NCBI GenBank assembly: GCA_964390805.1
Contig: CAYMKL010000015.1
Span: 1 to 64,000 of the forward strand
Origin: CAYMKL01 sp964390805
Lineage (GTDB): Bacteria > Chloroflexota > Anaerolineae > VGOG01
Direction: 5' to 3'
DNA: 64,000 nucleotides
Positions 25,201 to 32,711 of the stretch are shown here, in pieces (position 1 is the stretch's first letter; the number at the start of each line of letters is the position of its first letter). The notes below the pieces were generated by a model, which made no database searches, had not been told where the DNA came from, and worked only from the letters and a program-made list of their open reading frames with translations. A program made the translations under genes and the position numbers.

Positions 25201-25536
25201 ATGTCGCAAATGGCGCTTCATACCTTAGTTGGCACCGCGCTGACAGACCCCAGGTTCTGCCACGATTTGCTGAATGGTAGGCGCCGCACTCTCCTGGCCG
25301 ACTTCGACCTCACCGACGAGGAACGCAAAGCTGTCTTGGCTATCCAGGTAGAGTCTATCCAGGCGTTCGCTGCGCAGTTATGCGAATGGCTGAAGGCCCA
25401 GGATGCTTGTAAATCCTATCCTCCCGCGGCTGCGTCGGTGCCCTACTTGCCTTTCTGTGGTCGCCGGTTGGGCTTCGATTCTGGCAAGGCTAATCTCCCT
25501 ACTTCTAAGTGTCGCTGTAGCACTGGCAGTGAATGA
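25201..25536 (+). CDS. Short protein with NHLP-clan (Franean1_4349/Os1348-like) domain, C-terminus perhaps frameshifted
   Basis: 111 residues, ATG 25201 with AGAGGAGA upstream. Residues 8-68 (VGTALTDPRFCHDLLNG, ADFDLTDEERKAVLAI) look like the helical domain of putative RiPP precursors in the NHLP clan: 'DP-F-LL' followed by 'LT-EE'. After about residue 70 the reading becomes Pro/Cys-rich with no pattern. In the next frame (to 25603) the same DNA gives two hydrophobic segments (LSVVAGWASILARL, LISLLLSVAVALAV), so a frameshift near 25400 may have altered the original C-terminus. Function unknown; position suggests it belongs with the 52-residue peptide. Confidence 0.5.
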   Translation: MSQMALHTLVGTALTDPRFCHDLLNGRRRTLLADFDLTDEERKAVLAIQVESIQAFAAQLCEWLKAQDACKSYPPAAASVPYLPFCGRRLGFDSGKANLPTSKCRCSTGSE

Positions 25537-25572
25537 GAACTTGCGAAAGGTTCCTGTGTTTTTGGCTCCTAG

Positions 25573-26522
25573 CCATGCTCGCCCGAAGAGCTGGCGCTAC
25601 TAGAGGGCCTTTTTGTGCGTCCGCGGCCTCTGGAATTGGGCTTGTATCACGGAAGCTTCGGAGGGAAGCGACTGGACACGAAAGTTAGGCCACAGGTTCA
25701 CCAGATCTTACTCAGCCGTCGCCTTGCCATTGCTGAGAGTTGGTACAAAGCCATCGCGCAAACCAGTTTTGTGTCACAGAGCGCAGCAGAAGTGCATCAA
25801 CACCTCCTCGGATTGACCGAAGAGTTCATCGCGCTTCTACTCGCAAAACCGTTCGAGCACTGCCGGGCTGAGGCCATTGGCGCGTCGCTGGCAGACTTAC
25901 ATTACATCCAACCCACGGCTTTGGGCCGAGCGCAGGAAGCGCTGGTGCGGCAGCTAATCATCTTGGCAAGAAAGAGGCAGACTGTGAAGATATGCCCATA
26001 CTGTAAGTTCGTTCTTGGTTACTATAGCGGCAAGTACAGATGTAGCTCGTGTCACATGTGGTTGGAAGAGAGTGAGTGCTTAGAAGTAAAGCGCGGGCAA
26101 CCTGCCGTCGTTGAAGATGCACCGATAGAGAACGGGCACCAATTGGGTGTATCCAATCAGAGTGATAAGACGACAGCCTCTCGCTTCCCAGTTATCATTA
26201 GCTGAGGAACAGGAACAGCGGCGCATAGCACCGACCTTGCATGACCGTGTCGGCCAGACCCTGGCTATCTGCAAGATCAAGCCAGGAGCATGTGGAGTGG
26301 CTTACCGAACGAATCCAGATCCGGCATGGCATCCTGGCTGGCTCCGAGGACGATGGTCAGCCCAAGCCGCTAGATAACGATGTCCGTGTCCCTCTCTCTC
26401 TTCAGCATCCGCGAGCGATTGGATCATGTCAGCGGGCAACTCAAGATCAAGTCCAAATCCGGTTATGGGACTCAGGTTACCCTCGTAGCGCCGCTGAAGC
26501 GCGAGGAGACGACCACTACTGG
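25573..26522 (+). pseudogene. Decayed sensor histidine kinase (RsbRD-like sensor, HisKA_3, HATPase remnants)
   Basis: Pieces of one kinase lie in order but in different frames. At 25573-26205 an open frame (GTG 25615) encodes a helical sensor (LSRRLAIAESWYKAIAQ, LLAKPFEHCRAEAIGASLADLHYIQPTALG) like the RsbRD-type input domain of Chloroflexota kinases, plus CPYCKF and CSSCHMW zinc-ribbon-like residues. Near 26198-26280 another frame reads LAEEQEQRRIAPTLHDRVGQ and TLAICKIK, a NarL-partner H-box. Then 26300-26380 reads LTERIQIRHGI and DDGQPKPLDNDVRVPL, and 26395-26520 SIRERLDHVSGQLKIKSKSG and YGTQVTLVAPLKREE, the ATPase end. Most of the ATPase core is missing. A broken gene. Confidence 0.7.
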
Positions 26523-26622
26523 CCAAAATCCGCCGTCAGGAGCTGCGCAGGGTTCTGGGCTGCTAGCTGATAGCTGACATGTAGCTGCGCATCAATACTG
26601 ATGTTGCACAAGGCACTGACGC

Positions 26623-26668
26623 AAATGAAAGCCGCTCTGCCTGTTTGGGGCAAGAGCGGCTTTCATTT
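26623..26668 (+). terminator. Strong stem-loop terminator
   Basis: Perfect 16-base arms aaatgaaagccgctct (26623-26638) and agagcggctttcattt (26653-26668) with a 14-base loop, followed by a T-containing tract (cgttgctctttt). It ends the kinase-remnant transcript. Confidence 0.75.
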
Positions 26669-26678
26669 CGTTGCTCTT

Positions 26679-26707
26679 TTGACTAACTCACCGGAAGGTG
26701 ATAAACT
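26679..26707 (+). promoter_or_regulatory. Promoter left in front of the TrpB-like remnant
   Basis: TTGACT at 26679-26684 and TAAACT at 26702-26707 with a 17-base spacer. An AAGGAGG at 26743-26749 precedes GTG 26758. These may now drive the downstream membrane-protein gene. Confidence 0.45.
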
Positions 26708-26757
26708 ATGGATCGGCGCAGTGTCGCGCAAATCTTTCGAAGAAGGAGGCCGCAACG

Positions 26758-26965
26758 GTGAGAAGACAAGTTAACCTGAGAGTGGATGTTCATTCAAGCA
26801 GAAGGATATCTGCCTGCTCCCGAATCGGCCTACAGCATTGCCTGCGCTATTGACGAGGCGCTGAGGTGCAAGGAGGCCGGAGAGAGCAGAACCATGGCCT
26901 TCAACATCTCTGGACATGGGTTGATGGACATGCAGGGGTACAGGGAGGTTTTGGGGCTTCCATAG
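26758..26965 (+). pseudogene. Remnant of a TrpB-like (tryptophan synthase beta) gene, internal deletion
   Basis: From ATG 26786 a 59-residue frame reads MFIQAEGYLPAPESAYSIAC and AIDEALRCKEAGESRTMAFN then ISGHGLMDMQGY, which is the C-terminal end of the pyridoxal-phosphate TrpB2-type enzymes (AEG-PAPE-HA ... LSGHG-DM-Y). The catalytic core is absent. A ribosome site and GTG 26758 (MRRQVNLRVD in another frame) remain upstream, as if the body had been deleted while the gene start survived. It is not expected to be functional. Confidence 0.65.
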
Positions 26966-26977
26966 GAGGGACGATAA

Positions 26978-27979
26978 GTGGACAAACGGCTAAAGATTGT
27001 GTTCTTCGCTGTTTTGCTCATCGCCGCAAGCTATTACTTCGGCGATGTCTGTGAGCGAATCGGTCAGGCATACGGACTGATTCTATCACCATCCAGGGAG
27101 ATCCTGGGACTTGCTCTGCGCTTCTTTCTGGCCACGGGAGCGCTTGCCATAGCAGCCGGCCTGGTCGCTGCCCTGGTGCGTCCCCTTTGGGCCTGCTTCG
27201 CCGTTTTCGGTCTCTCGGCCCTGGCGATGCTCCTGGGTTGGGAGCTGAAGGCAAGCGGCGGCTTCCTGGCGGGGGTGTACTTCGTCGCGTCGCTCATCTA
27301 CGTCGAAAGAATCAACCGGGAGCTCAATGATCGCCTGCGCTTCTCCGTGAGACCCATCTCCCAGGGCCAACCCATCTTGATTACGGCACTCCTCATCGTG
27401 GCCTGCGGCAGCTTCTACTTTGGCTACGCGGCTGAGATCAAAAGAGAAGGCTTCTCGATTCCCGCTGCTCTCGTCGAGATAGTTGTGGAAAGGATAGAGA
27501 AAGAAGTCGGTGAGCTCCTACCGACAGACTTGGGGGAAACTGCCGTGACCAGCTTCAGAGATCAGTTTGAACGGGTACTGGATGAGATGGGAAAAGAGGT
27601 CAGTAACCGCCTGCCGGCAGCCCAGGCGGAAGCCGTCATGGTCGAATTCAGGCGCCAGCTTGAGCGAGTACTGGATGAAATGGAGAAAGAGGCCGGTGAA
27701 CGCCTGTCAGTGGCTGAGACGGACGCTATCATGGCCGGATTCAGGGAGCAGTTTAAGAGGACATTGGTAGAGCTGGTGGAAAAAGCAATAAGACCCTATG
27801 AGCGATGGATACCGCTTGTCTTCGCCGTCAGCCTGTTCACGTTCCTGGGAACCATCACCGCGCTTCTTTCCTGGATACCCATCGTGGCCTTGATGGTCAT
27901 CTTTCCCCTTTTGACCGCGCTTGGTGTGACCAAGAGCGTGGCGGAAACACGCCTGGTGAGAAGGCTTACCCTTGACTAG
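26978..27979 (+). CDS. Membrane protein with three internal coiled-coil repeats
   Basis: 333 residues from GTG 26978 (AGGAGGG at 26964-26970). Membrane segments lie at about 5-22, 38-68, 70-105 and 130-150, and a pair at 275-320. Between them (about 160-270) three copies of a roughly 33-residue unit occur: 'E-R-LP-A---A--FR-QFERVLDEM-KE' (PTDLGETAVTSFRDQFERVL, PAAQAEAVMVEFRRQLERVL, SVAETDAIMAGFREQFKRTL). The units look helical and charged, probably a coiled coil on one side of the membrane. I do not recognise the family. The repeats are nearly identical at the nucleotide level in places (gtactggatga), so they arose by recent duplication. Confidence 0.75.
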   Translation: MDKRLKIVFFAVLLIAASYYFGDVCERIGQAYGLILSPSREILGLALRFFLATGALAIAAGLVAALVRPLWACFAVFGLSALAMLLGWELKASGGFLAGVYFVASLIYVERINRELNDRLRFSVRPISQGQPILITALLIVACGSFYFGYAAEIKREGFSIPAALVEIVVERIEKEVGELLPTDLGETAVTSFRDQFERVLDEMGKEVSNRLPAAQAEAVMVEFRRQLERVLDEMEKEAGERLSVAETDAIMAGFREQFKRTLVELVEKAIRPYERWIPLVFAVSLFTFLGTITALLSWIPIVALMVIFPLLTALGVTKSVAETRLVRRLTLD

Positions 27980-27997
27980 GAAGTCAACTTCACAGCA

Positions 27998-28039
27998 GGA
28001 AGAGGGCTCAGGGATTACTTGAACCCTCTTCCCGTTTTT
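27998..28039 (+). terminator. Terminator of the repeat-membrane-protein gene
   Basis: Arms ggaagagggctca (27998-28010) and tgaaccctcttcc (28020-28032), one mismatch, followed by cgttttt. Confidence 0.8.
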
Positions 28040-28079
28040 CTCCTTGGATGGGCGAAGATCTCTGACCGAGCCCTTTTCG

Positions 28080-28142
28080 CCCTTCGATAGACTCGAGACA
28101 CCGCCTCGGTCGGGGACCGTTCGGCTGAGCTCAGGGCGAAGC
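28080..28142. repeat. REP-like palindromic element
   Basis: cccttcgatagactcgagac near the left end and gctcagggcgaagcc at the right end, with cggtcggggaccg in the centre. Related pieces occur inside the aldolase gene (3546), in the GH2 gene (42868) and at 58297-58320. Confidence 0.65.
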
Positions 28143-28171
28143 CTTCGGCGATCAAGGGCCGAAAAAGTAAA

Positions 28172-28241
28172 GGACTAGGGTTGACCAGACCCTAGTCCCA
28201 TTTTGGAGGTTAGTAAAAGTATTCTTTATCCTTTACTAACC
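28172..28241. terminator. Two stem-loops between converging genes
   Basis: First stem ggactaggg (28172-28180) / ccctagtcc (28190-28198), followed by cattttgg. Second stem ggttagtaaa (28208-28217) / tttactaacc (28232-28241). They lie between the plus-strand membrane-protein gene and the minus-strand pseudogene and could end transcription from both sides. Confidence 0.6.
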
Positions 28242-28271
28242 CTATTATAGCATACGGGCGTCAGTTTATCG

Positions 28272-29255
28272 TCAGTCTGGCGTCAGAGATTGATCCTTCA
28301 CTACCATCGGCAGGTAAATGACCGACCCACTTTGGACGTTCACGGCAAACGGCCCCGCCGTGCCTCGGTTGCTCGCCTGGTCTATGGCTTCGACCCACAG
28401 GGTGTAGGCGCCAGGCTGGGTGAATTGGCCGGTGTCGCTGTAGTGCCACGTTGCACCGTTGCGCCCCAAGCCGATTGAAGGATCATAGTCCAGGGGGATG
28501 ACGGCGGCCAGGTGATCGTGATTGGGCGCAAGGCCGCTCAAGCGCATGGCTTTGACGCCACCGCCGTCGCTGACCGAGCCAGTCATGAAGAACGGCTCGC
28601 CAGTCGCCAGGTTGCTAGAACGGGTGAAGTAGGTGATGGCCGGCGGGACAGTGTCCACCCGCAACGTGAGGCTCAAGGGGTCAGTGGAGCGATTGCCCAC
28701 GCTGTCCAGGCCGTAGAGGGCAAGCGTCCGCGTGATGCCATCAACGCCTTCGACGTCAGGCAGACTGTAGCTCCACCTGGCCTGCGTGTTGGCTGCCAGT
28801 GCGTCGGTGGATAGGATCAGACGGCTGCGGTTGTAGACGCCTGCATCTTCGTTTGGCCAGCGGTCGCACACCCACAGCTCCCAGACCCCCAGTGCATCTT
28901 GACCGTCAGGGTCAGCCAGTCGGTCCAATCGCTGGCATGCCCTAGCCGGTTGGTTGCCTGGACGCGCAGTTTGAATTGGTCACCATCGGACACACCCAGC
29001 CCTGCATCCCAGTCGCACGCCCAGTGCGCATCGTCGGGAGTGGGGTCAGGGCAAGTCAGGTCCGTGATGTTGCTCGACGGGTCCTGCGCTTGCAGGGTGA
29101 TGGTAGGCACCGTGATCGAGTCTACGTCAAAGACGGCTCCTTTGACCGTGTTGCTGCCGGGGCGGATGGTGGTGCGTGGCTCCAGAACCTCCACGTGTCG
29201 AGGAGGATCCACGTCTACTCCATGTATTTTTTCCCCTTCTCCTACGCATCCGTGT
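28272..29255 (-). pseudogene. Broken secreted protein with 'YLPMVVK' C-terminus
   Basis: Two adjacent frames together encode one extracellular protein. The first (from about 29255 to 28890) has immunoglobulin-like sequence (VEVLEPRTTIRPGSNTVKGA, DQFKLRVQATNRLGHASDW). At about 28890 the sense moves to the neighbouring frame (LGVWELWVCDRWPNEDAG, then VDTVPPAITYFTRSSNLATG) and ends in the cell-surface motif VIYLPMVVKDQ, like the secreted protein at 11747. There is no signal peptide: the 5' end stops at the stop codon of the chelatase gene. It is therefore both 5'-truncated and frameshifted. The shift point could also be a sequencing error, but the missing start could not. Confidence 0.7.
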
Positions 29256-29256
29256 T

Positions 29257-31284
29257 CTAAGCCCCTTTCAACTCCCCCCGCACGGTCTGATAGAGCTCCT
29301 CCGCCTTGAGTGCCTGCAAGGTGTAGCAGGGAGCGTCCAGGGCATCGGCCAGGTCCTGGGCCAAGCCGCGATCAAAAGATGAGTGCTCCATGTTGATGAC
29401 CGCTGAGCGGATGTTGCCGCGTTTGATGAAGTCGGCCACCTTGAGCGCCTCGTCCTGAGCCGGGAGGTCGGTCATGGAGACGTTGCCTGCCCCATCGGTC
29501 AAGAGGATCATCAAGGGCATCACTTCGGGGTTGCGGCGGAGCTCCCGCTGGCACACGCGATAGGCCAGGAGTAGCCCGCTGGAGAGCGGAGTCTTGCCCC
29601 CGACAGGGATGTCCTGGAGGGCTTTCTGGGCTAGCTCCACGCTGGAGGTAGGGGGCAGGACTAACCGGGCTTCGTCTTTTTGGAATACGACGAGGCCCAC
29701 CTGGTCCCGGCGTTGATAGGCGTCGTTGAGGAGGGACATGATGGCTCCTTTAGTGGCCACCATGCGCTCCGCCGCGGCCATGGACCAACTGGCGTCAACC
29801 ACGAAGAGGACGAGGTTGGCCGCCCGTCGTACTCGCACCTTGCGCTGCAAATCCTCATCGGCGATGGCCAGGGCCAGATTGCCGCTCTGACGATGGATTT
29901 GGTGGGGGGCGGCGTATCGGAGGGTAGCGTCAAAGGCAATGTCGTCGCTCTGACCGTTGGCCGGTCGGCTTTGGGTGTAGCGCCCCCGCTTGCGCTCGGT
30001 CTTGGTGAAGCTACGCTTGCCCGCCTTGTTCCTGGTCAGCCGGTCCAGTGGAGTTTCCACGCGCCTGGGTTTGAAGACTGGACCTATGGACACCGGCATG
30101 TCCGCCTGCCGAATATAGGAGAGGGGCACGGGATCCGCCTGGTGGCCCTTGAGCGGAGTCGTCATATTCGTCTCTCCGGCTGGAGTATCCTTGGAATGCT
30201 CTTGGGCCGGGCCGGGGGCACTCTCTGTTGAGAGGGCTGTGTCCTGGGGGGCCAGTTCCGTGCTCACCTGGGCCAGCTTCTCCTTCAAGTCCTGGAACTT
30301 CAGCTCCGCTTCCTCGAAAGGCTGCCTCTTCAGGCGATGGGGCAGGGCCAGTTCTGCCGCTGCCAGGATGTCGGTTTCGTTGATGCGACGTCGTCCGGCG
30401 AAGGCGGCGTGGGCCAGGGCCGCCTTGAGGATGACGATGTCGGCCCGGTGCCCATCCACCGACAGACTCGCCATCAGCTCCGCGATGGCCAGAAGATCCC
30501 CTGGGGCATATCGGACCTCGGGCAGGAGCTCTCTGGCCTTGGCAATCTCGTGTGAGAGCTGTCTCTCGTGAGGTTCCCATTCCTCGCGGAAGCCTTCGGG
30601 GTCTTGTTCGAACTGGACACAGTGCTCCAGGATCTTCACCCGCGCTTGGGGATCGGCGATGCCCCTTATCTCTACGCAGAGGGAGAAGCGGTCCAGCAGT
30701 TGTGGGCGCAGCTCCCCTTCTTCGGGGTTCATGGTGCCCACCAAAATGAAGCGGGCGGGGTGGGAGAAGGAGATGCCTTCTCGTTCCACCACGTTCACCC
30801 CCATCGCCGCCGAGTCCAGCAGCAGGTCAACCACGTGATCATCGAGTAGATTGACCTCGTCTACATAAAGCAGGCCACGGTTGGCAGCAGCCAGCACCCC
30901 CGGCTCGAAGTGGCGCTCGCCGCGTTTGATGGCCAGCTCAATGTCCAGGGTGCCCACCACGCGGTCCTCGGTGGCACTGACGGGCAAGTCCACGAAGCGA
31001 GTTTGGCGATAGACCCTGGGTAGCTCCTCGCCCCGCTCAACTCGAGCGCGGCAGTCATCGCAGAGGGTCTCAAGCTGCTCAGGATCGCAGTAAAAGGGGC
31101 AATTGGCCACCACCTCGATCTCTGGCAGCAGGGCGGCCAGGGCCCGGGCTGCGGTGGACTTGGCCGTGCCCCGCTCGCCGCGGATCAACACCCCGCCGAT
31201 TTGGGGGCTGATGGCGTTCAGGATGAGGGCCATCTTCATTTTCTCTTGGCCGACGATAGCTGTGAAGGGGAAAATAGTTGGCAT
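29257..31284 (-). CDS. Magnesium/cobalt-chelatase-like protein, AAA (ChlI) and vWA (ChlD) in one chain
   Basis: 675 residues. The AAA domain (about 1-330) has Walker A GERGTAKST (36-44), Walker B-type LLYVDEVNLLDD, a four-cysteine patch (CPFYC, LCDDC) usual in BchI/CobS-like proteins, and the sensor-1 strand VGTMNPEEG. A low-complexity linker (about 345-430) leads to a von Willebrand A domain (about 485-670) with the MIDAS motif DASWSMAA and LLTDGAGNVSM. It would be the motor plus adaptor of an Mg- or Co-chelatase inserting metal into a tetrapyrrole. No large subunit (BchH/CobN) is in the window, so the substrate is open. A TATAAT box lies at 31330-31335 on the minus strand. Confidence 0.88.
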   Translation of the reverse strand: MPTIFPFTAIVGQEKMKMALILNAISPQIGGVLIRGERGTAKSTAARALAALLPEIEVVANCPFYCDPEQLETLCDDCRARVERGEELPRVYRQTRFVDLPVSATEDRVVGTLDIELAIKRGERHFEPGVLAAANRGLLYVDEVNLLDDHVVDLLLDSAAMGVNVVEREGISFSHPARFILVGTMNPEEGELRPQLLDRFSLCVEIRGIADPQARVKILEHCVQFEQDPEGFREEWEPHERQLSHEIAKARELLPEVRYAPGDLLAIAELMASLSVDGHRADIVILKAALAHAAFAGRRRINETDILAAAELALPHRLKRQPFEEAELKFQDLKEKLAQVSTELAPQDTALSTESAPGPAQEHSKDTPAGETNMTTPLKGHQADPVPLSYIRQADMPVSIGPVFKPRRVETPLDRLTRNKAGKRSFTKTERKRGRYTQSRPANGQSDDIAFDATLRYAAPHQIHRQSGNLALAIADEDLQRKVRVRRAANLVLFVVDASWSMAAAERMVATKGAIMSLLNDAYQRRDQVGLVVFQKDEARLVLPPTSSVELAQKALQDIPVGGKTPLSSGLLLAYRVCQRELRRNPEVMPLMILLTDGAGNVSMTDLPAQDEALKVADFIKRGNIRSAVINMEHSSFDRGLAQDLADALDAPCYTLQALKAEELYQTVRGELKGA

Positions 31285-31329
31285 ATCAACTCCGATTGAT
31301 TTTTCTACGCTGTGTCCACAGCGTGGTAG

Positions 31330-31335
31330 ATTATA
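31330..31335 (-). promoter_or_regulatory. -10 box of the chelatase gene
   Basis: The minus strand reads TATAAT about 46 bases before ATG 31284. The matching -35 position reads TTTTCT at 17 bases, a weak hexamer. A hairpin (acgctgtg tcc acagcgt, about 31309-31325) follows in the leader. Confidence 0.4.
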
Positions 31336-31381
31336 CCTTATCTTGGCGAAAAAGAAAAGTGGCGGTATCGAAAATTGGGTA

Positions 31382-31410
31382 TTGACAAAGCTTCCAATCT
31401 GTGATATAAT
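31382..31410 (+). promoter_or_regulatory. Consensus sigma-70 promoter of the LacI regulator
   Basis: TTGACA at 31382-31387 and TATAAT at 31405-31410 with a 17-base spacer: a perfect match in all twelve positions. The first operator begins 5 bases after the -10 box, so the bound regulator would block it. Confidence 0.85.
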
Positions 31411-31414
31411 ATTG

Positions 31415-31430
31415 TTGAGAGCGCTCCCAA
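31415..31430. promoter_or_regulatory. LacI-family operator O1 (CelR-like)
   Basis: ttgagagcgctcccaa, a palindrome around GCGC, at the predicted transcription start. It resembles the CelR operator TGGGAGCGCTCCCA known from cellulose-degrading actinobacteria. O2 is at 31488-31503. Confidence 0.7.
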
Positions 31431-31487
31431 GAAAGTAGCTTCAAACACCTCTTTGGCACATATTTCGGCTTTTTTTCTGGGATTTTG

Positions 31488-31503
31488 TTGGGAGCGCTTC
31501 CAG
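31488..31503. promoter_or_regulatory. LacI-family operator O2 (CelR-like)
   Basis: ttgggagcgcttccag, 73 bases after O1 (about seven helical turns) and just before the ribosome site of the regulator gene. The spacing would allow looping between two dimers. Confidence 0.65.
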
Positions 31504-31512
31504 GAGCAGCCG

Positions 31513-32541
31513 ATGTCGCCTACCCTCGAAGAAGTCGCCAAATTAGCTGGCGTCTCCCGCTCTACAGTCTCCCGGGTCGTCAACGACCAGCCCAATGTCC
31601 GCCCCGAGGTGCGGGAGCAGGTCTGGCAGGTCATCCGAGAGGTAGGCTATCAACCCCATGCCGCCGCTCGCAGCCTGGTCACCAACCGCACCCACATCGT
31701 CGGTATGGTCATCCCCGAAGCTGTGACGACGCTCTTCACCGACCCCTTCTTCTCCCTCTTGTTGCGCGGTGCCACCGATGCCTGCAACTCCCACCAGTAT
31801 CAATTGATGCTCTCCTTGTTTACTGCCAATAGTGACCGGCAAGAGTTATATCAGCGCATCCTACGCAGTGGTTACCTGGAGGGGGCAATCGTGGCTTCGG
31901 CCTCGCTAGACGATCCGCTCATCTCCGATTTGCTGCGCGACCGTATCCCGTTCGTTTCCGTGGGGCGGTATCCCGACAAGCCCGTCCATTACGTGGACGC
32001 TGACAACGTCAGCGGGGCACGGATGGCGGTCGAGCACTTGATCCGTCTGGGACACCGGCGCATCGCCACCATCACCGGCCGGCTGGACATGGTCCACGGG
32101 CAGGATCGTCTGAGCGGCTACCGTCAAGGGCTGGAAGCGCGCGGTATTCCCGTGGAGGAGGAGCTGATCGTGGAGGGAGACTATACTGAGGCCAGCGGTA
32201 CGGTAGCCATGCAACGGTTGCTACCTGCCTCCCCCAACGCGGTCTTCGTCGCCAGCGACATGATGGCTATCGGCGCTCTGAAGGCGCTCCGTCAAGCGGA
32301 TCGGCAGGTTCCCCAAGACATCGCTCTGGTCAGCTTTGATGACATACCCATCGCCTCGGCGATCGAGCCAGCGCTGACGACCGTGCGTCAGCCGATTGAG
32401 CGCATGGGCTCCATGGCGGTAGAGGTGCTGCTGAGCGTGCTGGAGACTTCACCGGGAGAAGAGGCCCCTGCTCAGAGGATTGTCTTGCCCACAGAGTTGG
32501 TGATCAGGGGCTCTTGCGGCTCCGCCTTGAGTCGGCCATGA
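31513..32541 (+). CDS. LacI-family transcriptional regulator (CelR-like)
   Basis: 342 residues from ATG 31513 (AGGAG upstream; a start at 31453 would place both O2 and non-conserved residues in the protein). An N-terminal helix-turn-helix and hinge (MSPTLEEVAKLAGVSRSTVS, RVVNDQPNV, AAARSLVTNRT) is followed by a periplasmic-binding-like effector domain (VGMVIPE, GYLEGAIVAS, VDADNVSGARMAVEHLI, FVASDMMAIGALKALRQ, LVSFDDIPIAS). It probably represses its own gene and the glycoside locus until an oligosaccharide is bound. The sugar is unknown; CelR-like operators suggest a beta-glucoside or mannoside. Confidence 0.92.
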   Translation: MSPTLEEVAKLAGVSRSTVSRVVNDQPNVRPEVREQVWQVIREVGYQPHAAARSLVTNRTHIVGMVIPEAVTTLFTDPFFSLLLRGATDACNSHQYQLMLSLFTANSDRQELYQRILRSGYLEGAIVASASLDDPLISDLLRDRIPFVSVGRYPDKPVHYVDADNVSGARMAVEHLIRLGHRRIATITGRLDMVHGQDRLSGYRQGLEARGIPVEEELIVEGDYTEASGTVAMQRLLPASPNAVFVASDMMAIGALKALRQADRQVPQDIALVSFDDIPIASAIEPALTTVRQPIERMGSMAVEVLLSVLETSPGEEAPAQRIVLPTELVIRGSCGSALSRP

Positions 32542-32588
32542 TGAAAGGAGGTGGTGAGCAGACTTGAAGAAATGGGAAAGAAGATGCA

Positions 32589-32632
32589 TACAGGTCTTCA
32601 CCCCCAACTGACATAGAGAGAGAAGACCTGTA
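32589..32632 (+). promoter_or_regulatory. Stem-loop in the leader of the binding-protein gene
   Basis: Perfect 11-base arms tacaggtcttc (32589-32599) and gaagacctgta (32622-32632). No U-run follows. It may be a processing or attenuation structure between lacI and the transporter genes. Confidence 0.4.
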
Positions 32633-32711
32633 CGCGAGACCTGTGCGGAGCAAAGTCCGCATGGGGCATAGTTTACTAGACATTTCACACAAAGTCAAGG
32701 AGGAAAAAGAA

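Noticed and set aside
32542..32711. Riboswitch in the leader of the binding-protein gene
   Set aside because: Only one simple 11-bp stem is seen; no conserved riboswitch core was recognised.
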